Source: an uncultured Ruminococcus sp. (GTDB lineage Bacteria; Bacillota; Clostridia; Lachnospirales; Lachnospiraceae). From it: DNA of 64,000 nucleotides. This document shows positions 8,212-17,351 of the stretch, in pieces. The stretch is taken from assembly GCA_900066355.1 (NCBI GenBank), contig FMEL01000019.1, positions 1 to 64,000 on the forward strand, read 5' to 3'. The notes beneath the pieces are model-generated. The model did not search any database. It was not told the DNA's origin and was given only the letters and a program-made list of their open reading frames with translations. Both the position numbers and the translations under genes were made by a program. Positions within the stretch are counted from its first letter, which is position 1, and every line of letters starts with the position of its first letter.

Positions 8212-8377
8212 GTGTGTATTCGTATATCATTATAACCGAAAAATATCGAAATCGCTATATAAAATTACAGAAAAGTAGATTTCCTTAATTCATTCAAAAG
8301 GAATCCTGCTTGTATCACATCGGCAGTTAGTGATATGATAAACAGGAAGAAATAATGAGAGGCTTGGTGAAATAGAA

Positions 8378-9250
8378 ATGAAACAGGAAAATTATATAAA
8401 AGGAATGGTTATGATCATTCTGTCGGCATTTTTCTTTGCGTGCATGAATGTCAGTGTGCGTCTGGCGGGAGATCTGCCATCCATTCAGAAAAGCTTTTTC
8501 CGTAATCTGGTGGCGGCAATTTTTGCAGCGATCATTTTAGGCAAAAATCATATTGTACCAAAGGTGCAGAAACAGTACTGGGGTGCGTTGCTCCTTCGCT
8601 GCGCGTTCGGCACACTGGGAATCCTCTGTAACTTTTATGCGATCGACCATCTGCTTGTTGCCGATGCTTCGATCCTGAACAAATTGTCCCCGTTTTTTGC
8701 AATTATTTTTTCTTTTCTGATTTTGAAAGAAAAGATTACTCCTGTGCAGGGAACCTGTGTGCTGCTGGCATTTATCGGATGCCTTTTTGTGGTAAAACCG
8801 GGATTTCAGAATGCAGCGTTGATTCCTGCGCTGATCGGAGTCTGCGGAGGACTTGGAGCAGGAATTGCATATACAATGGTGCGTGTGTTGGGAACACATG
8901 GAGTGAAAGGTCCGATCATTGTATTTTACTTTTCTGCATTTTCATGCCTGTTTGTGCTTCCGTATCTGATTTTTGATTATACTCCGATGACAGGAAAACA
9001 GCTTGTGACGCTTCTGATGGCGGGCCTTTTTGCAGCAGGCGGTCAGTTTACGATCACAGCAGCATATACGTATGCACCGGCAGGTAAGATTTCTATTTTT
9101 GATTATTCGCAGATCATATTCGCGACACTTCTGGGATTTTTCCTGTTTGGTGAAATTCCGGATCACTACAGTTTCATAGGATATGGTCTGATCATTCTCG
9201 CATCACTGGGAATGTTTGTTTATAACATGAAAGTTATAAAATGTCGATAA
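8378..9250 (+). CDS. EamA/DMT-superfamily transporter
   Basis: Integral membrane protein of 290 residues made of two EamA repeats of about five helices each, the usual ten-helix drug/metabolite transporter plan. The first repeat runs from MVMIILSAFFFACMNVSVRL to FIGCLFVVKPG and the second from AGIAYTMVRVL to the C-terminal FIGYGLIILASLG. The family moves small metabolites such as amino acids, sugars or nucleosides, and the substrate cannot be read here. The ribosome site is weak (GAGGCTTGG about 13 nt upstream). It is a single gene followed by the fprA promoter. Confidence 0.88.
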   Translation: MKQENYIKGMVMIILSAFFFACMNVSVRLAGDLPSIQKSFFRNLVAAIFAAIILGKNHIVPKVQKQYWGALLLRCAFGTLGILCNFYAIDHLLVADASILNKLSPFFAIIFSFLILKEKITPVQGTCVLLAFIGCLFVVKPGFQNAALIPALIGVCGGLGAGIAYTMVRVLGTHGVKGPIIVFYFSAFSCLFVLPYLIFDYTPMTGKQLVTLLMAGLFAAGGQFTITAAYTYAPAGKISIFDYSQIIFATLLGFFLFGEIPDHYSFIGYGLIILASLGMFVYNMKVIKCR

Positions 9251-9264
9251 TAAAAAGGTCCCTA

Positions 9265-9293
9265 TTGATTTCGGGTAAGGGAGCAGATATAAT
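9265..9293 (+). promoter_or_regulatory. Promoter of the flavodiiron protein gene
   Basis: TTGATT (9265-9270), 17-nt spacer, TATAAT (9288-9293), followed by a 60-nt leader. Confidence 0.8.
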
Positions 9294-9360
9294 GTGGACA
9301 GAAATGAAAATGTTTTAGAATAACATAAAATCCGGATCAATAAGGAGGTACATTGTTAAG

Positions 9361-10518
9361 ATGAAAATCGGAAATGATATTTATTATGTAGGTGTAAATG
9401 ACCATCAGGTCGACCTGTTTGAGGGACAGTATGAGGTGCCAAATGGCATGTCCTATAACTCATATGTGATCAAAGATGAAAAGATCGCAGTTATGGATAC
9501 GGTAGATGCAAACTTCACAGAAGAATGGCTTGGAAATGTTGCCAAAGTCCTGGATGGAGCAAAACCGGATTATCTGGTTGTACAGCATATGGAGCCGGAT
9601 CATGCGGCAAACATTGAAAACTTTATGAAAGCATATCCAGATACAACTGTTGTTGCAAATACAAAGACCTTTACCATGATGGAAAATTTCTTCAGAGGTA
9701 TGGATCTGGAAGGCAAAAAACTGGTTGTTGCCAACGGAGAGAGCCTGACACTGGGCAAACATGTCCTGACATTTGTATTTGCACCGATGGTTCACTGGCC
9801 GGAAGTTATGGTTACATATGACAGCACAGACAAAGTTCTGTTTTCCGCAGACGGATTTGGTAAATTTGGTGCTCTTGATGTAGAGGAAGACTGGGATTGC
9901 GAAGCCCGTCGTTATTATATCGGTATTGTTGGTAAATACGGTGTACAGGTACAGAAACTTCTCAAAGCAGCTGCAACTCTGGACATTCAGACAATCTGCC
10001 CGCTGCATGGACCGATCCTGACTGAAAATCTGGGACATTACATTGAGAAATATGACATCTGGTCATCTTATAAAGTTGAGAGTGACGGCGTTGTGATCGC
10101 ATATTCATCTGTTTATGGAAATACAAAGAAAGCCGTAGAAGTTCTGGCACAGAAGCTGGAAGAGAAAGGCTGCCCGAAAGTTTCCGTATTTGATCTTGCA
10201 AGAGATGATATGGCAGAAGCTGTTGAAGATGCATTCCGCTATGGTAAACTGGTTCTTGCCACAATCACCTACAATGCAGATATCTTCCCGTTCATGAAAA
10301 CATACATCGACCATCTGACAGAAAGAAACTATCAGAACCGTACGATTGGTCTGATTGAGAATGGAAGCTGGGCTCCGAATGCTGCCAAAGTTATGAAAGC
10401 AGAATTCGAAAAGAGCAAAAACATTACATGGCTTGATACCACAGTTAAGATCATGTCTTCCTTAAGTGAAGAAAACATCAAAGAACTTGATCAGATGGCT
10501 GAAGAGCTCTGCAAATAA
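9361..10518 (+). CDS. fprA: Flavodiiron protein (A-type flavoprotein, oxygen/NO reductase)
   Basis: Cytoplasmic scavenger that reduces oxygen to water, or NO to N2O, protecting an anaerobe. The N-terminal metallo-beta-lactamase-like domain (about 1-250) carries the diiron ligands in HMEPDHAAN, MVHWPE, DGFGKFG and PLHGP. The C-terminal flavodoxin domain (about 255-385) starts with VIAYSSVYGNT, the FMN phosphate loop. The 385-residue length lacks the extra rubredoxin or flavin-reductase domains found in some relatives, so a separate rubredoxin (for example the one at 1431) is a likely electron donor. A GGAGG ribosome site lies upstream of the ATG, with its own promoter and terminator, so it is monocistronic. 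Confidence 0.95.
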   Translation: MKIGNDIYYVGVNDHQVDLFEGQYEVPNGMSYNSYVIKDEKIAVMDTVDANFTEEWLGNVAKVLDGAKPDYLVVQHMEPDHAANIENFMKAYPDTTVVANTKTFTMMENFFRGMDLEGKKLVVANGESLTLGKHVLTFVFAPMVHWPEVMVTYDSTDKVLFSADGFGKFGALDVEEDWDCEARRYYIGIVGKYGVQVQKLLKAAATLDIQTICPLHGPILTENLGHYIEKYDIWSSYKVESDGVVIAYSSVYGNTKKAVEVLAQKLEEKGCPKVSVFDLARDDMAEAVEDAFRYGKLVLATITYNADIFPFMKTYIDHLTERNYQNRTIGLIENGSWAPNAAKVMKAEFEKSKNITWLDTTVKIMSSLSEENIKELDQMAEELCK

Positions 10519-10530
10519 AATAAAGAAATT

Positions 10531-10597
10531 CCCACAGGATATGAGGTGCTGAAACTTTGAAGAATTTCAGTATACATATTCCTGTGGGGTTTTTTTG
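10531..10597 (+). terminator. Terminator after fprA
   Basis: CCCACAGGATAT pairs with ATATTCCTGTGGG, enclosing a smaller CTGAAA/TTTCAG stem, and is followed by a run of seven T. Confidence 0.9.
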
Positions 10598-10634
10598 TGT
10601 ATGAAATCAGATAAAATAAAACGGAAAATTTGGT

Positions 10635-12302
10635 TTACAGTTCGATTACAACCGCCTGGTAATTATCAAGAATTACAGAGTCGTCACTGATGTTCAGCTC
10701 AGGATAATTATTGAGCAGAACTTTGCGGCATGTAGACGGCAGTTTTACAGTCTGCGGCTCTTTCTGGAAATTGCCGAGTACAAGGAGGGTTTTGTCTCCT
10801 TTACGATAGTAAGACATCAGGTTGTGCTGTTCTTCGAGATAAGGAATCATTTCGCCGTAAACAACGGTTTCTTTATATTCCGGATTTTTACGCAGTGCAA
10901 TCAGTTCTTTATAAAAAGAAAGAAGAGAATTCGGATCGTTTTCCTGTGAAGCTACATTGATCTCTTTATAATTCGGGTTGAGCGGAAGCCATGGATTTCC
11001 ACTGGTAAATCCGGCATTGGCGCTGTCGTTCCACTGAACCGGTGTACGGGCATTGTCACGGCTGTATCTGGAGATGCAGGACAGTGCCTCTTTTTCATTC
11101 AGGCCGGCATTTTTTGCGACATGATATTCGTCGATTGTGTTGATATCATCGACCTGATCGATGGACTGAAAGTGCATATTTTCCATACCGATCTCCTGCC
11201 CCTGATAGATAAACGGCAGGCCACGGAGCATAAAATACATTGTTGCAAGAAGTTTCTTACTGTGGAGAGAAAGGTCTCCGTCCGGGATGTAGTGGCTGAC
11301 ACCACGCGGTTCATCATGGTTTTCTATAATATTGGAAAGATAACCAATATCCCCGACACGCTGCTGGGAGTGGAAACAGCATTCCTTATAATCGTCCGGA
11401 GTGATGGTTTTACGGTCATACCAGCCGTTCGGGCTTCCTCCGAAAATGGTCGTGGAGAAGTCAAACATGCTGGAAAAATATCCGCCATCTCCGATGAAAT
11501 CCGGAAGTTCTTCGTCTTTTTCATCAAAAACTTCACCTACGGAAAAAGCATTGTGCGGGCCAAAGGTGCGCGCCTGCATTTCGCTTAAGAATTCACCGAT
11601 TCCTGTAGCTTCTTTCAACATATTCTGAATACTGGAAAGGCCGTCCGGACGATCGACCGGATAGTCTGCAAATGGAAATTTTTTCTTGATATTAATGATT
11701 GCATCGATACGGAAACCGCTGACACCGCGATCCAGCCACCAGTTAATATTTTTGTATATTTCTTCGCGGACTTCCGGGTTTTCCCAGTTCAGATCCGGCT
11801 GTTTTCTGTGGAAAACGTGCAGATACTGTTTGTCCGGATGACCCGGCAGAGTTTCCCAGACAGGACCACCGAAGTAACTGCGCCAGTTGCATGGCAGTTC
11901 GCCTTCTTTTTTGTCGGTAATGTAGAAGAAATTACCATATTTTCCGTCCGGATCCTCGCAGGCTTTTTTGAACCACTCATGCTCATCTGAGCAGTGGTTA
12001 ACAACGAGATCCAGAAGGATATACATGTCACGTTTTTTTGCTTCGGCCAGAAGGAGGTCCATGTCTTCCAGTGTTCCGAAAACAGGATTGATGTTGTAAT
12101 AATCAGAGATGTCGTATCCCTGATCGGCAAAAGGAGACGGGTAGCATGGGGAGATCCATACGATGTCGACACCCAGATCTTTCAGATAGTCTAATTTATC
12201 TATAATTCCCGGGATATCCCCGATTCCGTCACCGTTTGAGTCATAAAAACTCTTTGGATAAATCTGATAGGCGACTTTTTCGTGCCACCATTTTCTTTCC
12301 AT
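10635..12302 (-). CDS. GH13 alpha-glucosidase (oligo-1,6-glucosidase / GH13_31-like)
   Basis: Cytoplasmic exo-acting glucosidase of 555 residues that releases glucose from short alpha-glucosides. The (beta/alpha)8 barrel shows region I DLVVNHCS, region II GFRIDAI (nucleophile Asp), region III VGEVFDE (acid/base Glu) and region IV IIENHDEPR (transition-state Asp). Region V is QPDLNW, typical of the oligo-1,6-glucosidase group. The residue after the nucleophile is Ala rather than the Val common in strict alpha-1,6 enzymes, so linkage preference is open. AGGAGGA precedes the ATG at 12302. No PTS or maltose transporter is adjacent, which argues against trehalose-6-phosphate hydrolase. A minus-strand TATAAT at 12336-12341 is a likely -10 box. 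Confidence 0.9.
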   Translation of the reverse strand: MERKWWHEKVAYQIYPKSFYDSNGDGIGDIPGIIDKLDYLKDLGVDIVWISPCYPSPFADQGYDISDYYNINPVFGTLEDMDLLLAEAKKRDMYILLDLVVNHCSDEHEWFKKACEDPDGKYGNFFYITDKKEGELPCNWRSYFGGPVWETLPGHPDKQYLHVFHRKQPDLNWENPEVREEIYKNINWWLDRGVSGFRIDAIINIKKKFPFADYPVDRPDGLSSIQNMLKEATGIGEFLSEMQARTFGPHNAFSVGEVFDEKDEELPDFIGDGGYFSSMFDFSTTIFGGSPNGWYDRKTITPDDYKECCFHSQQRVGDIGYLSNIIENHDEPRGVSHYIPDGDLSLHSKKLLATMYFMLRGLPFIYQGQEIGMENMHFQSIDQVDDINTIDEYHVAKNAGLNEKEALSCISRYSRDNARTPVQWNDSANAGFTSGNPWLPLNPNYKEINVASQENDPNSLLSFYKELIALRKNPEYKETVVYGEMIPYLEEQHNLMSYYRKGDKTLLVLGNFQKEPQTVKLPSTCRKVLLNNYPELNISDDSVILDNYQAVVIEL

Positions 12303-12545
12303 AATAAAGTCCTCCTCAGTTTATATCGTGAGTCTATTATAAGCTCTTTTGAGACGAAAGTGTTATAAAAATATTTTTATATCTCGGATAAAAAATGAAG
12401 CAGATATATAAGAAGGAAAATTCTTTGGAAATTCTATTGACAATTTTTCTCATTTAGCATACCGTTAATCTGTGTATAATGATAAAAAACATCAATAAAA
12501 CAAAGAATTAGACAAAAACAGGAAAAGACAGAAAGGAAAGTCGAT

Positions 12546-14909
12546 ATGACATCATTACGTGAACTTCCGATCGGAAAGACTGCAACAATACGTTCTGTCG
12601 GTGGAGAGGGAGCATTGCGGCAGCATTTTCTGGATATGGGACTGATCCCGAAGGGTGAAGTGACCATGGTGAAATATGCGCCGATGGGCGATCCGATGGA
12701 ACTTCGTATCCACAGTTATGAACTGACGCTGCGACTTGCAGATGCAGAAAAGATAGAGATAGAGAATATACGCGACGCTGTTCGTGTACCGGACAGCAGG
12801 GCGTTACATAAAAATAATACAGCGAGGACAATTCCGCATCCTGGACTTGGTGAAGGCGGAAAATACCACAAAAAAGAGACGGAGCATCCGCTTCCGGACA
12901 ATGAAATTCTTACGTTCGCGCTTGCAGGAAACCAGAACTGCGGTAAAACCACATTATTTAATCAGCTGACTGGTTCCAGCCAGCATGTTGGAAACTTTCC
13001 GGGTGTTACCGTAGACAGAAAAGATGGAAATATCCGTGGAAAAAGCAATACTCTGGTCACCGACCTGCCGGGTATTTACTCCATGTCACCGTATTCCAGC
13101 GAGGAGATCGTAACACGAAATTTTGTGCTTGATGAACATCCAAAAGGAATCATCAACATTGTAGATGCGACGAATATCGAGAGAAATCTGTATCTGACGA
13201 TGCAGTTGATGGAACTGGACATTCCGATGGTACTTGCGTTGAATATGATGGATGAGGTGCGTGAAAACGGCGGTTCCATTCTGGTCAATCAGATGGAGGA
13301 TATGCTGGGAATCCCGGTCATCCCGATTTCTGCGGCAAAGAATGAAGGAATTGATGAACTGGTACAGCATGCCATTCATGTGGCAAAATATCAGGAACGT
13401 CCGCAGCCAATTGATTTCTGTGATGTAAATGAAGACGGCGGTGCGGTACATCGGTGCCTTCATGCAATCATGCATCTGATCGAGGATCACGCGAAGGCAG
13501 CCGGAATTCCGGTACGTTTCGCAGCAGCGAAGCTTGCCGAAGGCGATTCGCTGATTATGGAAAGTCTGAAACTGGACCAGAATGAAAAAGAGACACTGGA
13601 ACATATCGTTAAACAGATGGAAAAAGAGCGTGGACTTGACCGTGCAGCAGCTATTGCCCATATGCGTTTTGATTTCATCGAGAAAGTCTGTGATGAAACA
13701 GTCGTAAAGCCAAAAGAAAGCAAAGAACACCTGAGGAGTATGAAGATTGACCGCATTCTGACAGGAAAGTATACGGCAATTCCGTGCTTTATCGGAATCA
13801 TGGGACTGGTTTTCTTCCTGACTTTCAGCGTGATTGGTGCATTTTTGCAGAATCTTCTTGAGATGGGCATCACGGCACTGGGTAATATTGTAGATCAGTG
13901 GATGAGAGCGGCCGGTGTCAATGATGTGATTCATTCGCTTGTTATGGATGGAGTTTTTAACGGCGTCGGAAGTGTTTTAAGTTTTCTTCCGGTTATCGTG
14001 ACGTTGTTTTTCTTCTTATCGTTGCTGGAAGACAGCGGATATATGGCGCGTGTTGCATTTGTAATGGACAAGCTGCTGCGAAAGATCGGTCTTTCCGGAA
14101 GAAGTATTGTTCCGATGCTGGTCGGATTCGGTTGTACTGTTCCGGGTGTTATGGCAAGCCGTACACTTCCGTCGGAACGTGACCGTAAGATGACGATCTT
14201 GTTGACTCCGTTTATGAGCTGTTCGGCAAAGCTTCCAATTTATGCATTTTTTGCGGCAGCATTTTTCCCGAAACATGGAGCACTTGTAATGATTGCTCTG
14301 TACTTTGGCGGGATTTTGATGGGAATCCTGATGGCACTTCTGATGCGGAGAACGTTGTTCAGTGGAGAAGCAGTGCCGTTCGTTATGGAACTTCCGAATT
14401 ACCGTATGCCTGGTGCAAAGAATGTCGGACATTTACTCTGGGACAAAGCGAAAGATTTTCTGCAGAGAGCATTTACTGTTATATTTATGGCAACCCTGGT
14501 AATCTGGTTCCTGCAGACTTTTGATGTGCATTTCAGCATTGTGACTGATTCAAAAGACAGTATTCTTGCGATGGTGGCAAGTGTGATTGCACCGATTTTC
14601 AAACCAATGGGATTCGGTGACTGGCGAATCTCTACAGCATTGATCACCGGATTTATGGCAAAAGAAAGTGTGGTATCGACGCTTTCCGTTTTATTTGGAA
14701 GTACTGCGACTTTACTGGGCTGTATTACGCCTTTGGCTGCCGCGAGCCTGCTTGCATTCTGCCTTCTGTATACACCATGTGTTGCTGCAATTGCATCGGT
14801 CAAAAGAGAACTCGGTGGCAAATGGGCAGTCGGGGTTGTGATCGGACAGTGCGTGATCGCATGGGCAGTTGCATTTGTAGTGCATCTGGTCGGAGGGTTT
14901 TTCTTCTGA
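12546..14909 (+). CDS. feoB: FeoA-FeoB fusion, ferrous iron transporter
   Basis: Imports Fe(II) across the cytoplasmic membrane. Residues 1-75 are a complete FeoA (SH3-like) domain, fused through a charged linker to FeoB. The G domain from about residue 125 has G1 GNQNCGKTT, the switch region NFPGVTVD, G3 DLPG and G4 NMMD. A GDI-like helical region follows, then the membrane part with two Gate motifs (GFGCTVPG and the later GFMAKES region). The 787-residue length fits a FeoAB fusion, whereas in many species FeoA is a separate small protein. GAAAGGAAAG lies upstream of the ATG. A TATAAT at 12475-12480 is a probable -10 without a well-spaced -35. No Fur box was confidently seen. Confidence 0.95.
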   Translation: MTSLRELPIGKTATIRSVGGEGALRQHFLDMGLIPKGEVTMVKYAPMGDPMELRIHSYELTLRLADAEKIEIENIRDAVRVPDSRALHKNNTARTIPHPGLGEGGKYHKKETEHPLPDNEILTFALAGNQNCGKTTLFNQLTGSSQHVGNFPGVTVDRKDGNIRGKSNTLVTDLPGIYSMSPYSSEEIVTRNFVLDEHPKGIINIVDATNIERNLYLTMQLMELDIPMVLALNMMDEVRENGGSILVNQMEDMLGIPVIPISAAKNEGIDELVQHAIHVAKYQERPQPIDFCDVNEDGGAVHRCLHAIMHLIEDHAKAAGIPVRFAAAKLAEGDSLIMESLKLDQNEKETLEHIVKQMEKERGLDRAAAIAHMRFDFIEKVCDETVVKPKESKEHLRSMKIDRILTGKYTAIPCFIGIMGLVFFLTFSVIGAFLQNLLEMGITALGNIVDQWMRAAGVNDVIHSLVMDGVFNGVGSVLSFLPVIVTLFFFLSLLEDSGYMARVAFVMDKLLRKIGLSGRSIVPMLVGFGCTVPGVMASRTLPSERDRKMTILLTPFMSCSAKLPIYAFFAAAFFPKHGALVMIALYFGGILMGILMALLMRRTLFSGEAVPFVMELPNYRMPGAKNVGHLLWDKAKDFLQRAFTVIFMATLVIWFLQTFDVHFSIVTDSKDSILAMVASVIAPIFKPMGFGDWRISTALITGFMAKESVVSTLSVLFGSTATLLGCITPLAAASLLAFCLLYTPCVAAIASVKRELGGKWAVGVVIGQCVIAWAVAFVVHLVGGFFF

Positions 14910-14964
14910 TAGTTGATCGTATTGATGGAAATTTCCGGGAGAGCAGGATATCATAGTGAAACTG

Positions 14965-16056
14965 CTATTTTCGGTAACGGCTTATATTCAGGGCGATCCC
15001 CATTTCTCCGAGGAGAAAGACGATGGAAGTGCCACCGTAACTGATGAAGGGAAGTGTGATTCCGGTGTTGGGAATTGTGTTGGTCACAACGGCAATGTTC
15101 AGAATGACCTGAATCGCCAGATGTCCCATGATCCCGGCGGAGAGCAGTGCCCCGGAAAGCTCCTGACAATGCATGGAGATCACGCAGAGCCGCCAGAGCA
15201 GCAGGGCGAAGATCAGAATCAGTATAATGGCACCTGCAAGCCCTGTTTCTTCACATATAATTGAAAAAATCATATCATTCTGGGCTTCGGGGACGAAGCC
15301 CAGTTTTTGTATGCTGTTTCCGAGACCACGGCCAAAAAGCCCACCGCTCCCGATCGCATAAAGTCCCTGAATGGTCTGGAATCCTTTTTCATATTTTTCC
15401 GGATCACGCCAGATAGCGAGACGTTCCAGACGGTAGCTTTCTGCGGCGAGAAAGACTGCGATAAAACCGATGCCGGCACTGCCGAGCGCGACGAACTGCA
15501 TGTAGCGTGGACTGGAAGCGAAAATCAGAATGACACCGATTCCGAGAATGATGATCGCGGTACTTAAGTTGTTGGAACCGACCAGACCTGCGATGGGGAG
15601 CAGAGTCAGCATCGTGCGGCACATGAACCAGAAGCCGTCCGTTCGTCTGCGAGAGTTTTCTATCTGCCAGGTGAGAAAGAGAATGACAGCGACTTTGGCA
15701 AACTCTGAAGGCTGGAAGGAAAGAGGACCGAGATTCAGCCAGCGTTTTGAACCGTTGATCTCCTGTCCGACAAGCAGCACTGTGGTAGAGAGAAGCAGGG
15801 AGAGCAGATAGGCAGCAGGCGCAAGCCGGACAAAAAAACGATAATTTATGGTGGAGATTATATACATGGCACCAAGACCGAGCGAGGTGGCGAAAAGCTG
15901 TTTTTTGAAGTAATAGGCAGAGTCATGGAAGCGAACCCGGCCGTTATATTCGCTGGCACTTAAGAGGATGATCAGCCCAAAAACAGTCAGGACAAGAACG
16001 AGGATCATAAGGGCAGTATCAACGGGTGGCTGTGCGTTCTTTTTCTGATTGGACAT
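14965..16056 (-). CDS. SEDS-family peptidoglycan glycosyltransferase (FtsW/RodA/SpoVE type)
   Basis: Polytopic membrane protein of 363 residues with about ten helices that polymerises lipid II together with a class B PBP in division, elongation or the spore cortex. Family landmarks are LLSASEYN in the first helix, FQPSEFAKV (SEDS motif), and PNTGITLPFISYGGTS near the C-terminus. The start at 16056 gives a short basic N-terminus (MSNQKKN) after a GGGGTG ribosome site, and further upstream codons look non-coding. It stands alone, without a division or rod-shape cluster, so the choice among FtsW, RodA and SpoVE is open. It converges on feoB with 55 nt between. Confidence 0.88.
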   Translation of the reverse strand: MSNQKKNAQPPVDTALMILVLVLTVFGLIILLSASEYNGRVRFHDSAYYFKKQLFATSLGLGAMYIISTINYRFFVRLAPAAYLLSLLLSTTVLLVGQEINGSKRWLNLGPLSFQPSEFAKVAVILFLTWQIENSRRRTDGFWFMCRTMLTLLPIAGLVGSNNLSTAIIILGIGVILIFASSPRYMQFVALGSAGIGFIAVFLAAESYRLERLAIWRDPEKYEKGFQTIQGLYAIGSGGLFGRGLGNSIQKLGFVPEAQNDMIFSIICEETGLAGAIILILIFALLLWRLCVISMHCQELSGALLSAGIMGHLAIQVILNIAVVTNTIPNTGITLPFISYGGTSIVFLLGEMGIALNISRYRK

Positions 16057-16119
16057 GAAGCACCCCAAAAGTCTTTTATTAAATGCTATATGAAAAATGC
16101 TGAAAATATACATGAAGGA

Positions 16120-16147
16120 TTGTACAAAAATAATGATGTGTTATAAT
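16120..16147 (+). promoter_or_regulatory. mscL promoter
   Basis: TTGTAC (16120-16125), 16-nt spacer, TATAAT (16142-16147), 33 nt before the mscL start. Confidence 0.75.
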
Positions 16148-16180
16148 TTTGAATATATCAAACGAAGGGGGACACGAAAG

Positions 16181-16591
16181 ATGAAAAAGTTCATAGAGGA
16201 ATTTAAGACTTTTGCGCTCCGTGGAAATGTCATGGATATGGCAGTCGGTGTTATTATTGGTGGTGCTTTTTCCGGTATTGTGACATCACTTACCGATAAT
16301 TTCATAAATCCGATCCTGAATGCTCTGACCGGTGGTGCAACATATTCTTTATCCGATGTTGCAGGATTTGCATCTTCATTTCTGGCATCGGTTGTCAACT
16401 TTATCATCATGGCGTTTATTCTTTTTTGCCTTATGAAGGGAATCAACAGGCTAGTAGGACTGACAAAGAAAGAAGAAGAGCCGGCAGAACCGACCACGAA
16501 GATCTGTCCGTACTGCCAGAGCGAAATCAGCATCAAAGCAACACGCTGTCCGCACTGTACTTCTGTTTTAGAAGAAACAAAGGCAGAATAA
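16181..16591 (+). CDS. mscL: Large-conductance mechanosensitive channel with C-terminal zinc ribbon
   Basis: Membrane channel that opens at high tension to release solutes on hypo-osmotic shock. TM1 contains the classic LRGNVMDMAVGVIIGGAF pore segment and TM2 contains FIIMAFILFCLMKGINRL, followed by the usual amphipathic region. The last 30 residues are an added zinc ribbon, CPYC (about 108-111) and CPHC (about 124-127), in place of the standard helical bundle. The start at 16181 gives MKKFIEEFKTFALRG after AAGGGGGA. The DNA-alkylation-repair-like gene starts 4 nt after the stop, so both are read together. Confidence 0.95.
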   Translation: MKKFIEEFKTFALRGNVMDMAVGVIIGGAFSGIVTSLTDNFINPILNALTGGATYSLSDVAGFASSFLASVVNFIIMAFILFCLMKGINRLVGLTKKEEEPAEPTTKICPYCQSEISIKATRCPHCTSVLEETKAE

Positions 16592-16595
16592 GGTT

Positions 16596-17282
16596 ATGGG
16601 TTTTATAGAAAATTTGGAAAAAGAACTGTTTAAGATGCAGGATCTGAAATACAGAGATTTTCACAGCAGGTTGCTTCCGGGAATCGACAAAGAAACGATC
16701 ATCGGGATCCGCACACCGATGCTTCGAAAATTCACAAAAGAGTATGCAAAGACTCCGGAGGCAGATCTTTTTATGCAGGAATTGCCGCATAGATATTATG
16801 AAGAGAACAACATGCATATGATGATTGCATCGTGGATAAAAGATTATGAAAAGTGCCTTGCGCAAGTGAAAAGATTTCTTCCGTATGTAAATAACTGGGC
16901 GACCTGTGACCTCCCTGCACCGAAGGCTTTTGCAAAACATAAAGATGAATTGCTTCCGGAGATCGGCAGCTGGATCGCGTCAGATGAGACTTATACGATT
17001 CGTTATGGAATCGGCATGCTGATGACGTTTTATCTGGATGAAGATTTCAGACCGGAATATCTGAAAATGGCAGCAGATGTCGAATCTGAAGAATATTATG
17101 TAAATATGATGATCGCATGGTATTTTGCAACGGCGCTTGCGAAGCAGTGGGATGCCACCATTCCATATCTGAAAGAACGTAAGTTGCCAGAGTGGGTGCA
17201 CCGTAAGACCATTCAGAAAGCAATCGAGAGCTACAGAATCACACCGGAGCAGAAGGTTTATCTGAAGACCCTGCGAAAATAG
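16596..17282 (+). CDS. AlkD-like DNA alkylation repair protein (HEAT-like)
   Basis: A 228-residue all-helical protein of the DNA alkylation repair (AlkC/AlkD) family, which flips or excises alkylated bases using HEAT-like repeats. Landmarks are GIRTPMLRKFTKEY near residue 37, the repeat EENNMHMMIA, and WATCDLPAPKAF near residue 103, whose Trp/Asp are conserved in this family. It may be co-transcribed with mscL (4-nt gap). Substrate specificity and glycosylase activity are inferred from family membership only. The stop is followed closely by the hairpin at 17301 and the spoIIID promoter. Confidence 0.85.
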   Translation: MGFIENLEKELFKMQDLKYRDFHSRLLPGIDKETIIGIRTPMLRKFTKEYAKTPEADLFMQELPHRYYEENNMHMMIASWIKDYEKCLAQVKRFLPYVNNWATCDLPAPKAFAKHKDELLPEIGSWIASDETYTIRYGIGMLMTFYLDEDFRPEYLKMAADVESEEYYVNMMIAWYFATALAKQWDATIPYLKERKLPEWVHRKTIQKAIESYRITPEQKVYLKTLRK

Positions 17283-17290
17283 CACAGAAT

Positions 17291-17319
17291 ACATACTACA
17301 AAAATTCTCCGCATACACT
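17291..17319 (+). promoter_or_regulatory. Putative sigma-E (mother-cell) promoter of spoIIID
   Basis: CATACACT at 17312-17319 matches the sigma-E -10 consensus CATACAnT. A -35-like ACATACT at 17291-17297 (consensus KMATATT) is 14 nt upstream, the usual sigma-E spacing. The inferred start near 17326 leaves a leader of about 24 nt containing the CGGAGGA ribosome site of spoIIID. In B. subtilis spoIIID is sigma-E-dependent, which fits. Confidence 0.65.
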
Positions 17320-17351
17320 GTAAAAACAGTGCCTTCGGAGGATTTTTTTTT
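17301..17351 (+). terminator. Terminator of mscL-alkD overlapping the spoIIID ribosome site
   Basis: ATTCTCCG pairs with CGGAGGAT around an inner CACTG/CAGTG stem, followed by nine T. The 3' arm and T tract are also the Shine-Dalgarno and start region of spoIIID. A transcript started at the sigma-E promoter lacks the 5' arm, so only read-through from alkD should be terminated. Confidence 0.75.

Noticed and set aside
10635..12302. Trehalose-6-phosphate hydrolase
   Set aside because: No adjacent PTS or TreR gene, and the residue after the nucleophile Asp is Ala; alpha-glucosidase is the safer name.
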